A stretch of 64,000 nt of DNA from Plasmopara viticola. Taxonomy: Eukaryota; Oomycota; Peronosporomycetes; Peronosporales; Peronosporaceae. This document shows, piece after piece, positions 36,577-47,539 of the stretch (position 1 is the first letter of the stretch; each line of letters starts with the position of its first letter). The position numbers and the translations under genes are program-made. The DNA is taken from contig MBPM02000052.1 of NCBI GenBank assembly GCA_001695595.3, positions 124,001 through 188,000 of the forward strand, written 5' to 3'. Under the pieces are notes generated by a model that did not search any database, had not been told where the DNA came from, and saw only the letters and a list, made by a program, of their open reading frames with translations.

Positions 36577-37757
36577 TTAAAAAATGGGCACGCTTGGAGG
36601 CTTGTACGGGACAAAAGCACTGTTAGTACCGCCAACGCCGACTTTCGAGTTTTTGGTGGAAACGGAGTTGTCGCCTGACCTATACGGGGCAAAAGCCGCG
36701 CTTGGACCCTCCGAGCTCAACTTTGAATTTTTAGAAAAGACGGGGTGGTCGTCTGATATCGCCGATTTCGTGAAAACGGGCTTGACCAACTCCGAATTCT
36801 GTACTTTGATTGCTTAGGATTGCCATCAAACGTCCGCTGTGATTTAAACGTAAGGACGGACGATTTACCTTTGGATGTCGAGGCCGCGTTCAATGGCGCA
36901 TTTAAATGATTACGCAAAGCCGTACCTCTACTTATGCCGGTGGTGCCACCACGACTGCGCGCCACTTTCGATGGCGTGTCGATTAGTTCAGACCGATGTT
37001 TTCCGAAAATGAGGTACATTCGCGCCCATCTCATAAAATGCTGATGCAGCAACATGTTCAGCACGTTGACCCTATCAGGTATCGACACTTCATTCCATCG
37101 GTCCCACTCCGATTCGATCGATTTAATTCTCAGCACATCTTCGCGCACATTTTCCTTCGCAAATTGGATAAGAGTTTGCCGGTGAAATGTGGCCGGATGA
37201 GCCTTGACATCCATTTCAAATAAGCTCCAAAGACGAGCCGTATAATAGAAAGTCGGGTTTAAATCCTTGTCGCAAAGTTTGACAAACGCTTCGTGAACCG
37301 ATTTGATCTTTCCCAGATACTGCTTCGGCATAGGCATGTCCCGCATGGGTTCGATCTCGGTGTTCCACTCTTTAAATGATAATTTAAGCTCTCTAGTTGA
37401 TATGTCTTGAAAAATAGCATCCGTGGCGGTGTTTCGAAGTTTATTAAATGCCCCATCAGCGCCTAATGCCGCATCCTTCTCGGCAACGCGTGGCATCTCC
37501 ACATTCTTGGCAGCGCGCGGTATCAATTTTGAACCCTCCTCAACCAACTCTGAAATAATCGCGCGCTCTTCATGAGCCAAGTCATCGGATGCATCACGAC
37601 TCCCTCGAAGGGATTGTTGTGGCAGCGTCTTTGCAGCAGCATTTTCAGCTGCAACGACGTCATGATCGTACACTTGGAGCTGATGACTATAGTCTGCACT
37701 TGTTTGACTGCTCGCGACGACAAGAAGCGCAGTTATGACGTAATACGCGCCGCGCAT
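36577..37757 (-). pseudogene. QXLR-type effector E2, frameshifted near the C-terminus
   Basis: The open frame at 36,717-37,757 encodes 346 residues: a signal peptide (1-21), QSLR at 48-51 where E1 has RFLR, and DDLAHEER ending at 65. It has only one MPRVAE unit, then the family core ([37 protein letters not shown]). Relative to E1 one base is missing after the QSK codons near 36,810, so the frame ends with an unrelated tail of ~30 residues. The normal tail ([15 protein letters not shown]) remains in another frame at 36,577-36,789. QXLR variants occur in downy-mildew effectors, so loss of the first Arg need not abolish function. The shortened protein could still be made; I call it pseudogene because of the frameshift. 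Confidence 0.82.
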
Positions 37758-38127
37758 GGTAGTGGGAATGAAGAGGTAAATTTTGCAATGGGAAATTGTA
37801 CCCGTCCGGTTAATTTATCTCTGCGATAGCCAACCATTTTTTAATTGGTATTGTATATAACATGTTCCCGTCTCAGTTATCAGTACTCTACCGGTACAAA
37901 CGTGAGCTGGCTTTTATGCTGGCTTTTTTGCTCTTTTTTATAATTCGCATGAATATTGCATAATAAAGAGATAATTTAAGGTGAAACTGCATCAGTCTTT
38001 GAGCTGTGCGGATTAAAAATTTTTAAGAACGCCTTTGTGCTATGGAAGATGTTGTGGAAAGCTCATAGGTAGAATTTGTGGCAAATTTGCGCCTAAGCAA
38101 ATAGAGTTAAGGTTAATACATGAACAA
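37758..38127 (-). promoter_or_regulatory. E2 upstream region with Inr-like element and empty SINE site
   Basis: On the minus strand TCCCATTGCAAAATTT (37,778-37,793) lies about 20 bp before the ATG and TTCATTCC closer still, as in E1 and E3. The sequence at 37,964-37,976 (AAAGAGATAATTT) is the empty form of the site where E3 carries the SINE-like element. Similarity to the E3 upstream region ends near 38,085. Confidence 0.6.
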
Positions 38128-38139
38128 CTATAAAAAAAG

Positions 38140-38209
38140 GGAGCGCCTATTGCTGCACCCCCCCTGCCTATAGCTACATTATGCTGATCAATCAAAGTAC
38201 AATTTCATA
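38140..38209 (+). repeat. Left terminal inverted repeat of the gene-capture element
   Basis: Pairs with the reverse complement of 40,293-40,378. The two differ mainly by extra C-tract length in the right copy. Confidence 0.65.
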
Positions 38210-38298
38210 TCTTCAGCCACCGACAATTTAGTATAAATTGACCACGACACAAAGTAGCTACGACAATGAATTTGTTATTGGCATTGTCTCCTTCCTCT

Positions 38299-40019
38299 CT
38301 ACTCCCCTGACTCAAGAGACCACACTCGTCCAGTCCTATCGTCACTTGCAAGTACATTTCCATGATTCGGATGGTGGACCACAACATTCACGACACTTGC
38401 GTATCCATCCAACTCGACAGCAACTCTACCCCTTTCGTTGACAAACGACCGCTTTGCTATCCACATTCAACAAAATCTCTCGTTATTCCCACAAATTGCA
38501 CCTCATGCTCATCAATCCTTTCGATACCTTCACTTCCAAAAGCAATTAGTTCACTCCGAGTACCAGGAAAATATGGACGGAGAATGTACCGTTGTGCCCG
38601 AATGCTTTTGAGGGTAAGGTAATGCGTCCAGTGGCAATCGTGACACACGCAACTTGCTCTTGCTTGATCAAATTCACAAGGAGAAATTTGCCACATGGTG
38701 AAATCGCAAGACTCGACATTAAGTGTTCACTTTCCAGAAAGATTTTGTCCGTTTTCTTGTCGATGTCGTAAACCCGCACTTCATGGTCTGAAACGAGCAC
38801 AAACACGTGGCTCTCAAGCATATGAATGACAAAATCCACGAAGCGCCGTCCACTCCATTGATAAACGATCGAAGTGTCACTATTTTTCTATCTCCAAACT
38901 GCAACATTAATTATAAGGTTTCAAAGGAGAAGCTCATTCATATCAACGTACCCACAAGACGAGCGATTTGTCGACACTGCCACTGACAAAGTGATCTGTC
39001 CACGGAAACCACTGCATTTTGACACTTTTTCATTTGGAAGAGTAAATTTTTGTTCGAATTGTCCAGTCGAGTACACCAGAAACAAACACCTAAAAACGAA
39101 CCCATTTTGTCCACCCAAAAAAGGGATCAAGAAGACTTACCGTTCGATTCCAGATTTGAATCATGCTCGAGTGACTGCCACTTGAGAGCAAATATTCACT
39201 GTCAGGCGATCAGGCGAGGCAATCCACTGGACCGTCGCCACTTGGCAAGACACGAAGCACCTTAATTTGGGCATGTAATTCGGACAACAATTTCGGATCG
39301 TTTCCAACCATTGAAGCTCGTATAGCACGACACATCCGTCTTTTAAGGCCGAAGCCAAGCCTTGGCCATCGGGTGAAAACGCGAATTTCCACACATCATC
39401 CTTGTGGTTGAGCAACGTTTCTAAACAAGACCCGGTCACTTTTCCTGTCAGTAAAGGAAGAGCCACGGGCATGTCGCCCTGTTGCACAAATTTTTAAACT
39501 TGGAAATGTAGGAAAAAAGCTGTCCGAATCAAAGAGACCTGTTTTTCTTCTTGCAACTCGTCGTCTTGCCACGGTCGCGCAGCGCACTCTTGCATCTCCT
39601 TGGCATCTTTACAAAGTAACAAGAGGGCCAATTGCTTCACTTCCGTCTCATTGAGCTCATACGTCGCCATGATCTCGTTCTGGAAGAAGAAGCTCAATGA
39701 AATTTCGCTGAAGTAACAATAAAGCGGCTTCACGAGTGGTAACTTTGGACTTCAGGTGAATAGCTTGTGAAATTATCACAAATTGCAAAGCTGCATCCCA
39801 TTGGCCACTGGCCACAAAATGTTGCAACTTTTCCATACCTTGCGATCGCAATTGGACGGATGCCTCCCGTTCCAAGGCAGCAGCAGTGTCACGAAGGCCC
39901 AGATCACACAACTCACGAAGCAAAAGACGGGCTCATTTATTGCGCTTCTCGTGACTCGTCGTCTCGCAGGGCGAATCATTGACACACGGCGAGGAAGGAG
40001 CAACGCACGATGGTCGCAT
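38299..40019 (-). pseudogene. WDR26/GID7-like protein gene, broken copy with introns
   Basis: WDR26/Gid7 is a LisH-CTLH-WD40 subunit of the CTLH (GID) E3 ubiquitin ligase. Here the order is kept: a start ATG at 40,017-40,019; LisH (LLLRELCDLGLRDTAAALE); CTLH (LQHFVASGQWDAALQFV, LLLQRNFIELL); and a CRA-like stretch (NETEVKQLALLLLCKDAKEM). Then come WD repeats (LLNHKDDVWKFAFSPDGQGLAS, FPWTDHFVSGSVDKSLVLW, SHVFVLVSDHEVRVYD) and a final SVVNVVVHHPNHGNVLAS ending at a stop at 38,299-38,301. Likely introns have GTAAGT and GTACGT donors near 39,140 and 38,980, the latter with a TTGCAG acceptor. A TGA at 39,933-39,935 precedes the LisH, and frame changes near 39,690 and 39,030 are not explained by introns. 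Intron retention argues for capture from DNA, not from mRNA. Confidence 0.78.
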
Positions 40020-40292
40020 CTTCTTCAACCTGATAAAAAGGGTTGCGAAGCCAAAAGTTGACCCAATTTTGCAACAACCACTGGGAACACATCCGAGCCA
40101 AACTTCCTCAATTCACCTGTTTTGCTCTTTTTAGTACGATTGAGTCTCACAGCAAAGCCGTTCAATTTGGCAAAAGCCTTAACAGAGCTTTCCGCCTCTT
40201 CAAAAGTAGAGAAAGTGGCATTTTAGAAGTCCGACATTGTGGTGGTAAAGCTCTGACAAATAATCTGAGGAATTGGAATATCTGCCGGCGCT

Positions 40293-40378
40293 TATGAAGC
40301 TGTACTTTGATTGGTCAGCATATAGAGGGGGGTGAAGATCTTGGCAGGGGGGGGAGGGGGGGTAGCTACAGGCGCTCC
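40293..40378 (-). repeat. Right terminal inverted repeat of the gene-capture element
   Basis: Reverse complement of the 38,140 repeat, with longer G/C tracts (G8AG7 at about 40,347-40,362). Confidence 0.65.
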
Positions 40379-40399
40379 TCTATAAAAAGTAAAAAAAGT

Positions 40400-40870
40400 C
40401 GTTGATCCACTTCGAAGACTTGGGAGATAATTAAGAATCACTATGCTCGCGTGATTTTTTAAACCTACGCGTCGTCGTACGAGCCTTAAGGCAAAGCCTA
40501 TGTGATACGGCTCAAGCACGTGTATCTTCATTCGCAATATTAAAGACGGTACGAGAAAAGTCTTCACTTTTGATGAAAGGGTAGAACAGCTGGCTGGTTA
40601 CACGACTAAGTGATGGAGCAAATACGTTTTTTGTTTCAGATTTCCGTCCTGCACACGTGCGTTCTCCCTTAGTTGTAACAGAGATGCGTCGCTCTTCGCT
40701 TTGATTAAGCAGATGAGCAGGTGTGTGCCTTTGTTTATACGTTTGATCGATATGAGTTCCGGATTACTGCCTGCCTCATTTCAAAATTGCTATCAGACTG
40801 CATGTGCTTAGTTCATATTTCCAGATCTGAGTCGTATTATGTACTGGGTTCCTGGTAAAAATCTTCTCCA
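40400..40870. repeat. Repeat R2, copy 2 (partner 24,280-24,735)
   Basis: Direct copy of 24,280-24,735 with scattered substitutions and small indels. It abuts the truncated 3' end of effector E3. Confidence 0.8.
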
Positions 40871-40881
40871 GAGTGAACGCC

Positions 40882-41712
40882 CTACAACGCGATTAGTTTA
40901 GACCGCTGTTCTCCAAAAGCGTTGTACATTCGTTTCCATCTCTGAAAATGCACATTCAGCAACATGTTCAGCACGTCGACCCTACTCAAAATCGAAACTT
41001 CATTCCAACGGTCCCACTCCGATTCGACCGACTTCATTATCAGCACATCTCTGCGCACATTTTCCTTCGCAAGTTGGATAAGAACTTGCCGGTGAAATGT
41101 GGCCGGACGTGACTTGGCTTTCCCATCAAACAGGCTCCAAAGACGAGCCGTTTCATAGACAGTTGGGTTTAAATCTTCGGCGCAAAGTTTGACAAACGCT
41201 TCGTGAACCAATTTTCTTTTTTCCCAAGACCACTTCAGCTCAGGCATCTCCCGCATGGGTTCGATCTCGGTGTTCCACTCTTTAAATGGCAATTCGAGCT
41301 CCCATTCGGTCGACATACCTTGAAATGCATCATCCGTGGCGGTTTTTCGAGGTTTTTTCAATGCCTCGTCCGCGCCTGATGCCTTTTCTAGCGCATCCTT
41401 CTCGGCAACGCGTGGCCTCTTCCCTACAGCCTCAGCAACGCGTGGCATCTCCTCCACATTCTCGGCAGCGCGTGGTATCAATTTTGCACCCTCCTCAACC
41501 AACTCTGAAATAATCGCGCGCTCTTCATGAGCCAAGTCATCGGGTACATCACGACTTCCTCGAAGGGATTGCTGTGGCAGCGTCTTTGCAGCAGCATTTT
41601 CAGCTGCAACGACGTCATGATCGTACACATGGAGTCGATGGCCAGAGTCTGCACTTGTTTGACTGCTGGCGACGACGAGGAGCGCAGTTATGACGTAATA
41701 CGCGCCGTGCAT
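40882..41712 (-). CDS. QXLR-type effector E3, 3'-truncated (276 aa)
   Basis: Open frame with signal peptide ([21 protein letters not shown], 1-21), QSLR at 48-51 and DDLAHEER ending at 65. There are two or three units of the 10-residue repeat ([18 protein letters not shown]), one with KRPR. The core ([37 protein letters not shown]) is intact. It stops just where the other members continue into a Ser/Lys-rich tail. Sequence beyond the stop is unrelated and leads into R2, so a rearrangement removed the last ~150 codons. The remaining protein keeps all secretion and core parts and could be functional. E3 is closest to E2 among the family. Confidence 0.85.
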   Translation of the reverse strand: MHGAYYVITALLVVASSQTSADSGHRLHVYDHDVVAAENAAAKTLPQQSLRGSRDVPDDLAHEERAIISELVEEGAKLIPRAAENVEEMPRVAEAVGKRPRVAEKDALEKASGADEALKKPRKTATDDAFQGMSTEWELELPFKEWNTEIEPMREMPELKWSWEKRKLVHEAFVKLCAEDLNPTVYETARLWSLFDGKAKSRPATFHRQVLIQLAKENVRRDVLIMKSVESEWDRWNEVSILSRVDVLNMLLNVHFQRWKRMYNAFGEQRSKLIAL

Positions 41713-41924
41713 GGTAGTGGGAATGAAGAGGTAAATTTTGCAATGGGATCTTGTACCCGTCCGGTTATTTTATCTCTGCGATAGCCAACCATTTTTTTTA
41801 TTGGTATTGTATATGACATATTCCCGTCTCAGTTATCAGTACTTTACCGGTACAAACGTGAGCTGGCTTTTTTTGCTCTTTTTTTTATAATTCGCATGAA
41901 TATTGCATAATAAAGAGATAATTA
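41713..41924 (-). promoter_or_regulatory. E3 upstream region with Inr/FPR-like element
   Basis: Minus-strand TCCCATTGCAAAATTT at 41,733-41,748 and TTCATTCC nearer the ATG are shared with E2 and E1. The conserved upstream sequence is interrupted about 213 bp before the ATG by the SINE-like element. Confidence 0.6.
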
Positions 41925-42268
41925 TTTTCGGAAAAGGTTGGGGTGACGCCCTCCTTCCAAGCGCGGGGGCTAAATGCTCGCGCGCTTCGGGCAGGTGCTC
42001 TCGAGCATCTGCAGGTCTCTAACGAGTCTCACCCTCGACGCGACGGTGTCCAGCACTAGGGCGCCACCTGGGCTCTTACCAAGTCAGAACTACACAAAAT
42101 AATGGAAGACCCTCACGGCCTCGGTGCTGGCTGCACTGCCCGCCGAACGAGACCCGACGTAGGCGGACACCACTCTATGCCGTGGACTAGCCAGACTGAG
42201 CCTAGCACGTGCATAACTTGGCAACGCGATAACGTAATACAATACAATACAATACAAAGAGATAATTA
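41912..42268 (+). mobile_element. SINE-like element, copy 2 (41,925-42,255) with target duplication
   Basis: A 331-bp insertion with an (AATAC)4 tail lies between perfect 13-bp duplications AAAGAGATAATTA (41,912-41,924 and 42,256-42,268). The E2 upstream region has the empty site at 37,964. The copy is nearly identical to 30,407-30,732, which suggests activity after the E2/E3 duplication. Confidence 0.9.
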
Positions 42269-42369
42269 AAGGTGAAACTGCATCAGTCTTTGAGCTGTGC
42301 GGAATAAATTTTTTTAACAACGCCTTTGTGCTATGGAAGATGTTGTGTAAAGCTCATACGTAGCATTTG

Positions 42370-42725
42370 TGGAGCGCTGGGGCGACAACCTACTACGTAA
42401 CAAATTCGCGTTGCATTACAGCTCACTGCTGGCGTTATAGAAAAGATAGGAGGGCGAGAGCGCAGAAAGCGGTAAGAATAAGAAAAGCTGCGGTATTCAC
42501 GAGGTAAATACAGTGGCAGCTAATGTCAAAAGCTAAAGTGACAGCAATGCAAATCTGGAGATAGCCATTACATACTTAATGAAAGTCGTTGATGGCAATC
42601 GAAAGTAAACACCAAATTTGGGTGAATGACGAAATTGAATGTTCAAATATAACGTCTCCGAGTTTATCAGATTAGCACTGTGGAAATTGTAAATTACAAG
42701 CTTTCCTTTTAAACAAGAGATGTAC
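42370..42725. repeat. Segment inverted relative to 10,020-10,400
   Basis: Begins with CGCTGGGGCGACAACCTACT, exactly where similarity to the E2 upstream region ends. See the partner entry for the flipped arrangement. Confidence 0.7.
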
Positions 42726-42829
42726 ACGATCCTACGAAAGTTTAAGCGTCACCTATAACATGTGCCTAAAAAAATTATTGATCTATAAAGACCGCCAAGA
42801 GCTTTAAGCTCGAAAGGTACACACACAAT

Positions 42830-44290
42830 AATGCATACTTCATTGCACAAATATTCTGGTTACGAGCAGATAAGCTCCATTTGACCGTAACTAGCCTGGT
42901 CTGGTGCAAGATGACTTAATTATGTTCGTCCCTTTCGAGTTTTGAAAACGCGCAACTGATAATTAGTCAGCAACGTTACACCCGATGCCAAGTGGTTTAA
43001 CCGTGTCCAGCGATTCAGAACAGGCGCCTGCGAAAGAATATCCTCGAAGCGATAATAAGCATCATTGTGATGGCACCTCAGCACCAGTTCATGTTCTTCT
43101 TCAATAAATAAAGCAAAACTGTTCGGTACCCGCAACGCAAGCACCTAATCTGTACAAAGTGTTAATTAATCCCAATTACTTCCTTAAATGCTCGAAGTTA
43201 CGTGGTATTGGCCAAGCTGAGACCGCGTCTATTTTCTAGAGGTCTGTATGACTGTTTACAAAGCAGCTGAGAGCTTTAAATCATCCCGTTGCAAACACGA
43301 AATTGTCGCTGTTGGCGTGGCTGAAATTGGTCCTCATGATTTCAAACGTTGCCTAAGATAGCCAAAATAATTGACAGCTTATCTCCAGAGCAGCTATGGA
43401 CGAATGTTCAGACAAAGTATGTGAAGGCAAAGACCCGTAATAGTACATAAAGTTGCGAGACCAAACAATTGAATACCGCTGAAATGTCGAATATTTCGTG
43501 TGACTTCGCAATTTCTTTCACAGCATGCCGCTTGTTACGCCAACCACCTTGAAGGCTTCTAGACTCACTCGTCGAAGACATCTCACGAATAAAGTACGTT
43601 GATGTGCATTGCATGATTATTTTTTCATTCAAGCACCATTGCGCTGTTAGTTATATATATCAATCTAGTTTCAGATTCACATCTTTAATAAGAAAAGTTG
43701 AAAATAAATGCAGGAGATTTGACCTCCGCACCATGACGATACATAATATGCTCAACAACAGATAAATTTCGTGACAATAATTCATCCCTTTCACGAAATC
43801 AAAGTTCTTGCCATACTCTCTACGACAAAAATATTGATGTTGGGTACAATAAAAATATTAAAATAGATGAAATACCAATTTCTTGTGCACCCTCAGGATC
43901 TTGAAGACGTACGCGGAGTCAAGGACTGATTGAAGACATCTGCGCCAAAAAAAGAGGACAAATGTATATACTTGTAAGGGCTTGAAGTTTTATAAAATTG
44001 TCCTTGAGATGTATTTGGCTACTAATGTAGCCAAAAGCTTAGTAAATTTGAGTTCTTCGAATCAGTAAACCTGGTAGCTTTAGTATTGTCGCGCCTTCAA
44101 CAATCCCTGTCTACATAATTCATCTATTAGTCACGGGATTGTCAGTGGCATCCGGGGACCGATTTCTTATCGCAAATCTGTCGTCTGAAGAAACTACGCA
44201 CCTGTGAACTTGTGTAAGTTACTGTGTCTTCGGATGAAGCCTCCGAGAACGGCTCCAGTCATTACAAAGCTCATAGCAGAGCTAAAACTA
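42830..44290 (-). pseudogene. Ty3/gypsy pol relic (RT end and RNase H), inverted copy of 54,760-56,290
   Basis: The minus frame at 42,920-43,144 gives HNDAYYRFEDILSQAPVLN, matching the DAF..LK..L..APVL entry to gypsy RNase H. In the next frame TVKPLGIGCN.ADY matches the FxVxCDASDFAIGCAL motif. Two further degraded frames lie upstream (43,408-43,632, and 44,000-44,290 with LCLRMKPPR.AP.ITKL on the opposite copy). Stops and frameshifts are scattered throughout. The paired copy at 55-56 kb is longer and extends to integrase-like sequence. Confidence 0.62.
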
Positions 44291-44311
44291 TGCAGCGTGG
44301 TTGTGTCGGGG

Positions 44312-46022
44312 TATAAAGTTTGCAAAAGCAGCAAATCTCTTTGGGCCCGATATAAACCCGAGCTAGTGCATTATGCGTGTTTATAGATAGTGCTGAGGTC
44401 ATACACTGGATATTTAAAAAAAAAACACGTAGCGTGGGCAAAGCAAAAATTTGTTATCCACACACAAGTGACCAGAGTGTTAAGACTGATTGATTATTTG
44501 ACCTACGATCCATTCTGCACAGCTTTATATCGATGCGCAAATGTACTTTTCAACGTTTAGATGGCAAGTTACATGGCTGAATCTGATATCAGCAATAGCA
44601 AGACTTGATTCTACACAGACAAAAGATACATTTTAAAGAAAATTTACGGGTCCTACTCCCGCTATCTTGGCCTAATTCTTTCAATAAATCAATCAATTAG
44701 TTGAGAGAAGAGTACACAATCGAGCACGATAAGTCTCCGATACAAGTATAAAGACTTGTTGTATATCTAAATACGCTGACTTGACCATTTGCAACGCTGG
44801 AAATAACAAATGTGCAATTAATGTTTATCAATAATTTCCTTATTTTGCGTGACATATAACCAATCTACTAGTCGTACGCAGCGTGAGATTCAAAATCTGA
44901 TTAGTTAATGCGAGTCCTGAGGTGCCCCTAGCACCCCTCACGCGCTGTCTATATCCTTGTCCGAATACGGGAAGCCAAACGGTGGCTGATCGTGCCAATG
45001 GCCTCCGCCATATTTGCTACATGGCAATGCTTTCGGTTTAACATCGTATAAGAGAGCTTTTTGACGCAGTTCGAAGGCGTTTACGATTTTTGAAGAACCG
45101 AATGTTCATGCAAAAATGCAATTTACAAAGCAATTTATATAATGCACTGCTCATGAACATTTAGCTCTCTACAGAAGATACTGCAATTAAGGCTCAGAAG
45201 TTGATGTTGAAAGGGTACCAGAGCAACCTTTTCTTTATGCTTTGTCAGCCCTTCGCTTCACGTCTGAGAACATTACGACATGCCATTTTTTCATTTTTTT
45301 ATTATTATAAGTATTGGATATGGATTTAATCGGGATGCTTTTTTCGATAAAAGCGTTTTTTCGATGTGAGGTCGAAGGTCGCCATTATAGCGGCTTAAAG
45401 GCTTTAAGCAATTCATGTTTTGCTCTTTGTAATGCGCAGGCATTTAATGTGACAAAATACGCAGCTCCTTGCTTTGGATGAAGCGTACAAGGTTTGATAT
45501 AATCCATTCCAAAAATACCGAGCGTATTTTTTCCGCTTTTTGTAAACTTGGTAAATAAATTCCACAAATTGCGTAGTTTTCCGCGAGATCCTTCGCATAA
45601 GTCAGCTCAGCAACATCACTTAATGAAATGAGAACAAATAGTCAGGGCCCTTTTCTTGATTCTTATCGTCCCAAGCTCTTCCAGGCGGTAAGCGAGCAAT
45701 GACTTTACTCGTAATGGTGAGAGCCGTGGAGCCAACTTTTGGTAAAATCTGCGTCGTCATGTAGAGCCCCAGCGCGAAATTTTTTATTCGGACGAAACTT
45801 CGAATTCTACAGCGTAGCTGCGCAAGTGTCTTGCTACCACATCGTAGAACAAACAAATCTTACCAATTTTGTCGTCTACTGCTCAAGCGATCTTTAACGA
45901 TAAAGCGGTCATTGCATAGACTGAAGTAGTGGTGATTGCTGTTGAAGGGTTGTCAACTCGATCTCGGCTCATCATGCAAAAGTGTGGGACCGAAGAAGGT
46001 CGTGGGTCGTCGACGTACACGA
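44312..46022 (-). repeat. Dispersed repeat R1, copy 2
   Basis: Same length and orientation as 7,625-9,345. The best-preserved minus frames are 45,620-45,856 (TITSKVIARLPPGRAWDDK) and 45,385-45,567 (KQGAAYFVTLNACALQRAK), which look like true ancestral coding sequence. No family recognised. Confidence 0.75.
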
Positions 46023-47535
46023 ATTTCATCGCAAGAATAGTTTGTCAGCACAGTTACTCGGTGACAAAGACGTGAGCAATTTTACAACTTTTAGTCGTTA
46101 TCGAATGTCCCAGTTCCATGGCAATTTGGTTCAATTAGAGACAAATACTGCACAGCGCACCGTACTGTTAAACTCATTGTCTACTTGGTATCAAAATAAT
46201 TAAGATGTACAATCAATAGAATTCTATTTTTAATCACGTTTCGACTTGTTGCTTGTGTGACGCTAGACATAAATTCTCGGCAAACAAACTTTTACGCTGT
46301 TTGGCTACGTCTGTTATACTCCAAAAAATTGATTAGCACAAATACTAAAATACTGAGTTGTAGCTACGAACTTGGTGCTCAAAGTCACGCTTTACGTGTG
46401 TCTGTCGATAATCTTTCCTCCAAGCTCAAGCATGTCAGCACAATCATTCATTAAGTTTAGTGAAAGTGTTGAGCTTTTGAATTAATTTGTAGATAACATT
46501 TAGCAAATATTTATGGCGAAGGCGTGTCAGTGCTACAACTACCTCCAGCATTAATGAAGTACCAAGTTCGTGGCGTAATCCAAACACATCGGAGACGCTT
46601 TCATAGCTGCTATTCCGAAAGATCCGTTATTGTCATGCTTTCCGTTTTACTCCTAACACAAATCATGTAGGTACGGCTTTGGCTTGCCTCACAGTAATCG
46701 TTGCGTGGATGTATGTGGAATCAGTGGGACTACATAGATATGTGTTTCAAGGCCAGGTCTTACATACAATGATATCGTCATTAGTGGATAAGTGTCAAGT
46801 CGCTCCTGTTTAAAAAACGCGTATGAGTGTTTCCTTCGTCTCCCTCGTAGAATTGGTACATAACATAGTTTGCGTGGACTCAATAAGTTACTTTTGTCTG
46901 CATTGGCTCTCATGTGTTTGTTGTCCTTCTACATTGTTTCACTCGCGTCGCCTTAACAACCATTTCACTTTTTTGAAGCGTAGGAAAGTCATAAGTTGGT
47001 GTAATTTTCTATGAGATCGTATTCAAGCAAAGGTATATTTGAAACTAACGTCAAATTGACCACTGTGAAATATTGCAGTGAGATCGCTTAAGAAGCACCA
47101 TCTTATCACAAACGAGCCGCTCGTGAGGCTATTTCACGAATTCGCAGCTTGTCTTATCACCTAACGTCCTATCGATAAGTAGTTGTTTATTTATGTGCAA
47201 AGCAATTCGTTTTCGTCATCGATTTTCTAAATGTAGAAATACTCTTCAAATTTGTCGTCGCACGATTTTGTTGACTTGAGCGCTGACTTCTTCGGTAAAC
47301 ATTTTCTCAAGTATGAAAAGGCTCTGCATAGCAGGGCACTGTATAATTAGATAATCAGCATATCTAGCATCAGCAGCATGGCAGTTGATTACCATTTTGT
47401 AGTTTAACCCTTGAAAACTGTGATCAAAGTAACACCATTAAACTCATGCTATGACATTCTTTTAATATTACAGGTAGACATCAAAGCACGCACTTACTTG
47501 CAATAGCCTTACAAAGGCTGGCCGCTTGACTATTT
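46023..47535. other. No gene recognised
   Basis: Short frames only, such as 46,257-46,454 (+) and 46,689-46,913 (-), without family features or paralogues in the window. Confidence 0.45.
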
Positions 47536-47539
47536 TCTC

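Larger units (their letters stand above)
38128..40389. mobile_element. Possible Pack-MULE-like element carrying a captured gene
   Basis: Imperfect inverted repeats at 38,140-38,209 and 40,293-40,378 begin GGAGCGCCT and share the C-rich tract and GCTGA.CAATCAAAGTACA. Just outside lie CTATAAAAAAAG (38,128-38,139) and CTATAAAAAG (40,380-40,389), a possible ~10-bp target duplication. The interior is almost wholly a WDR26-like gene and shows no transposase. Mutator-like elements have long terminal inverted repeats and 8-11-bp duplications and often capture genes. The TATA-like, A-rich duplication is weak evidence, hence the moderate score. Confidence 0.55.

Noticed and set aside
38546..38839. Separate small WD-repeat gene
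   Set aside because: It is one exon-sized piece of the same WDR26-like gene, in order with the LisH/CTLH and other WD segments.
38128..40389. Helitron capture of the WDR26-like gene
   Set aside because: Helitrons lack terminal inverted repeats and target duplications. The inverted repeats here fit a Mutator-like element better.
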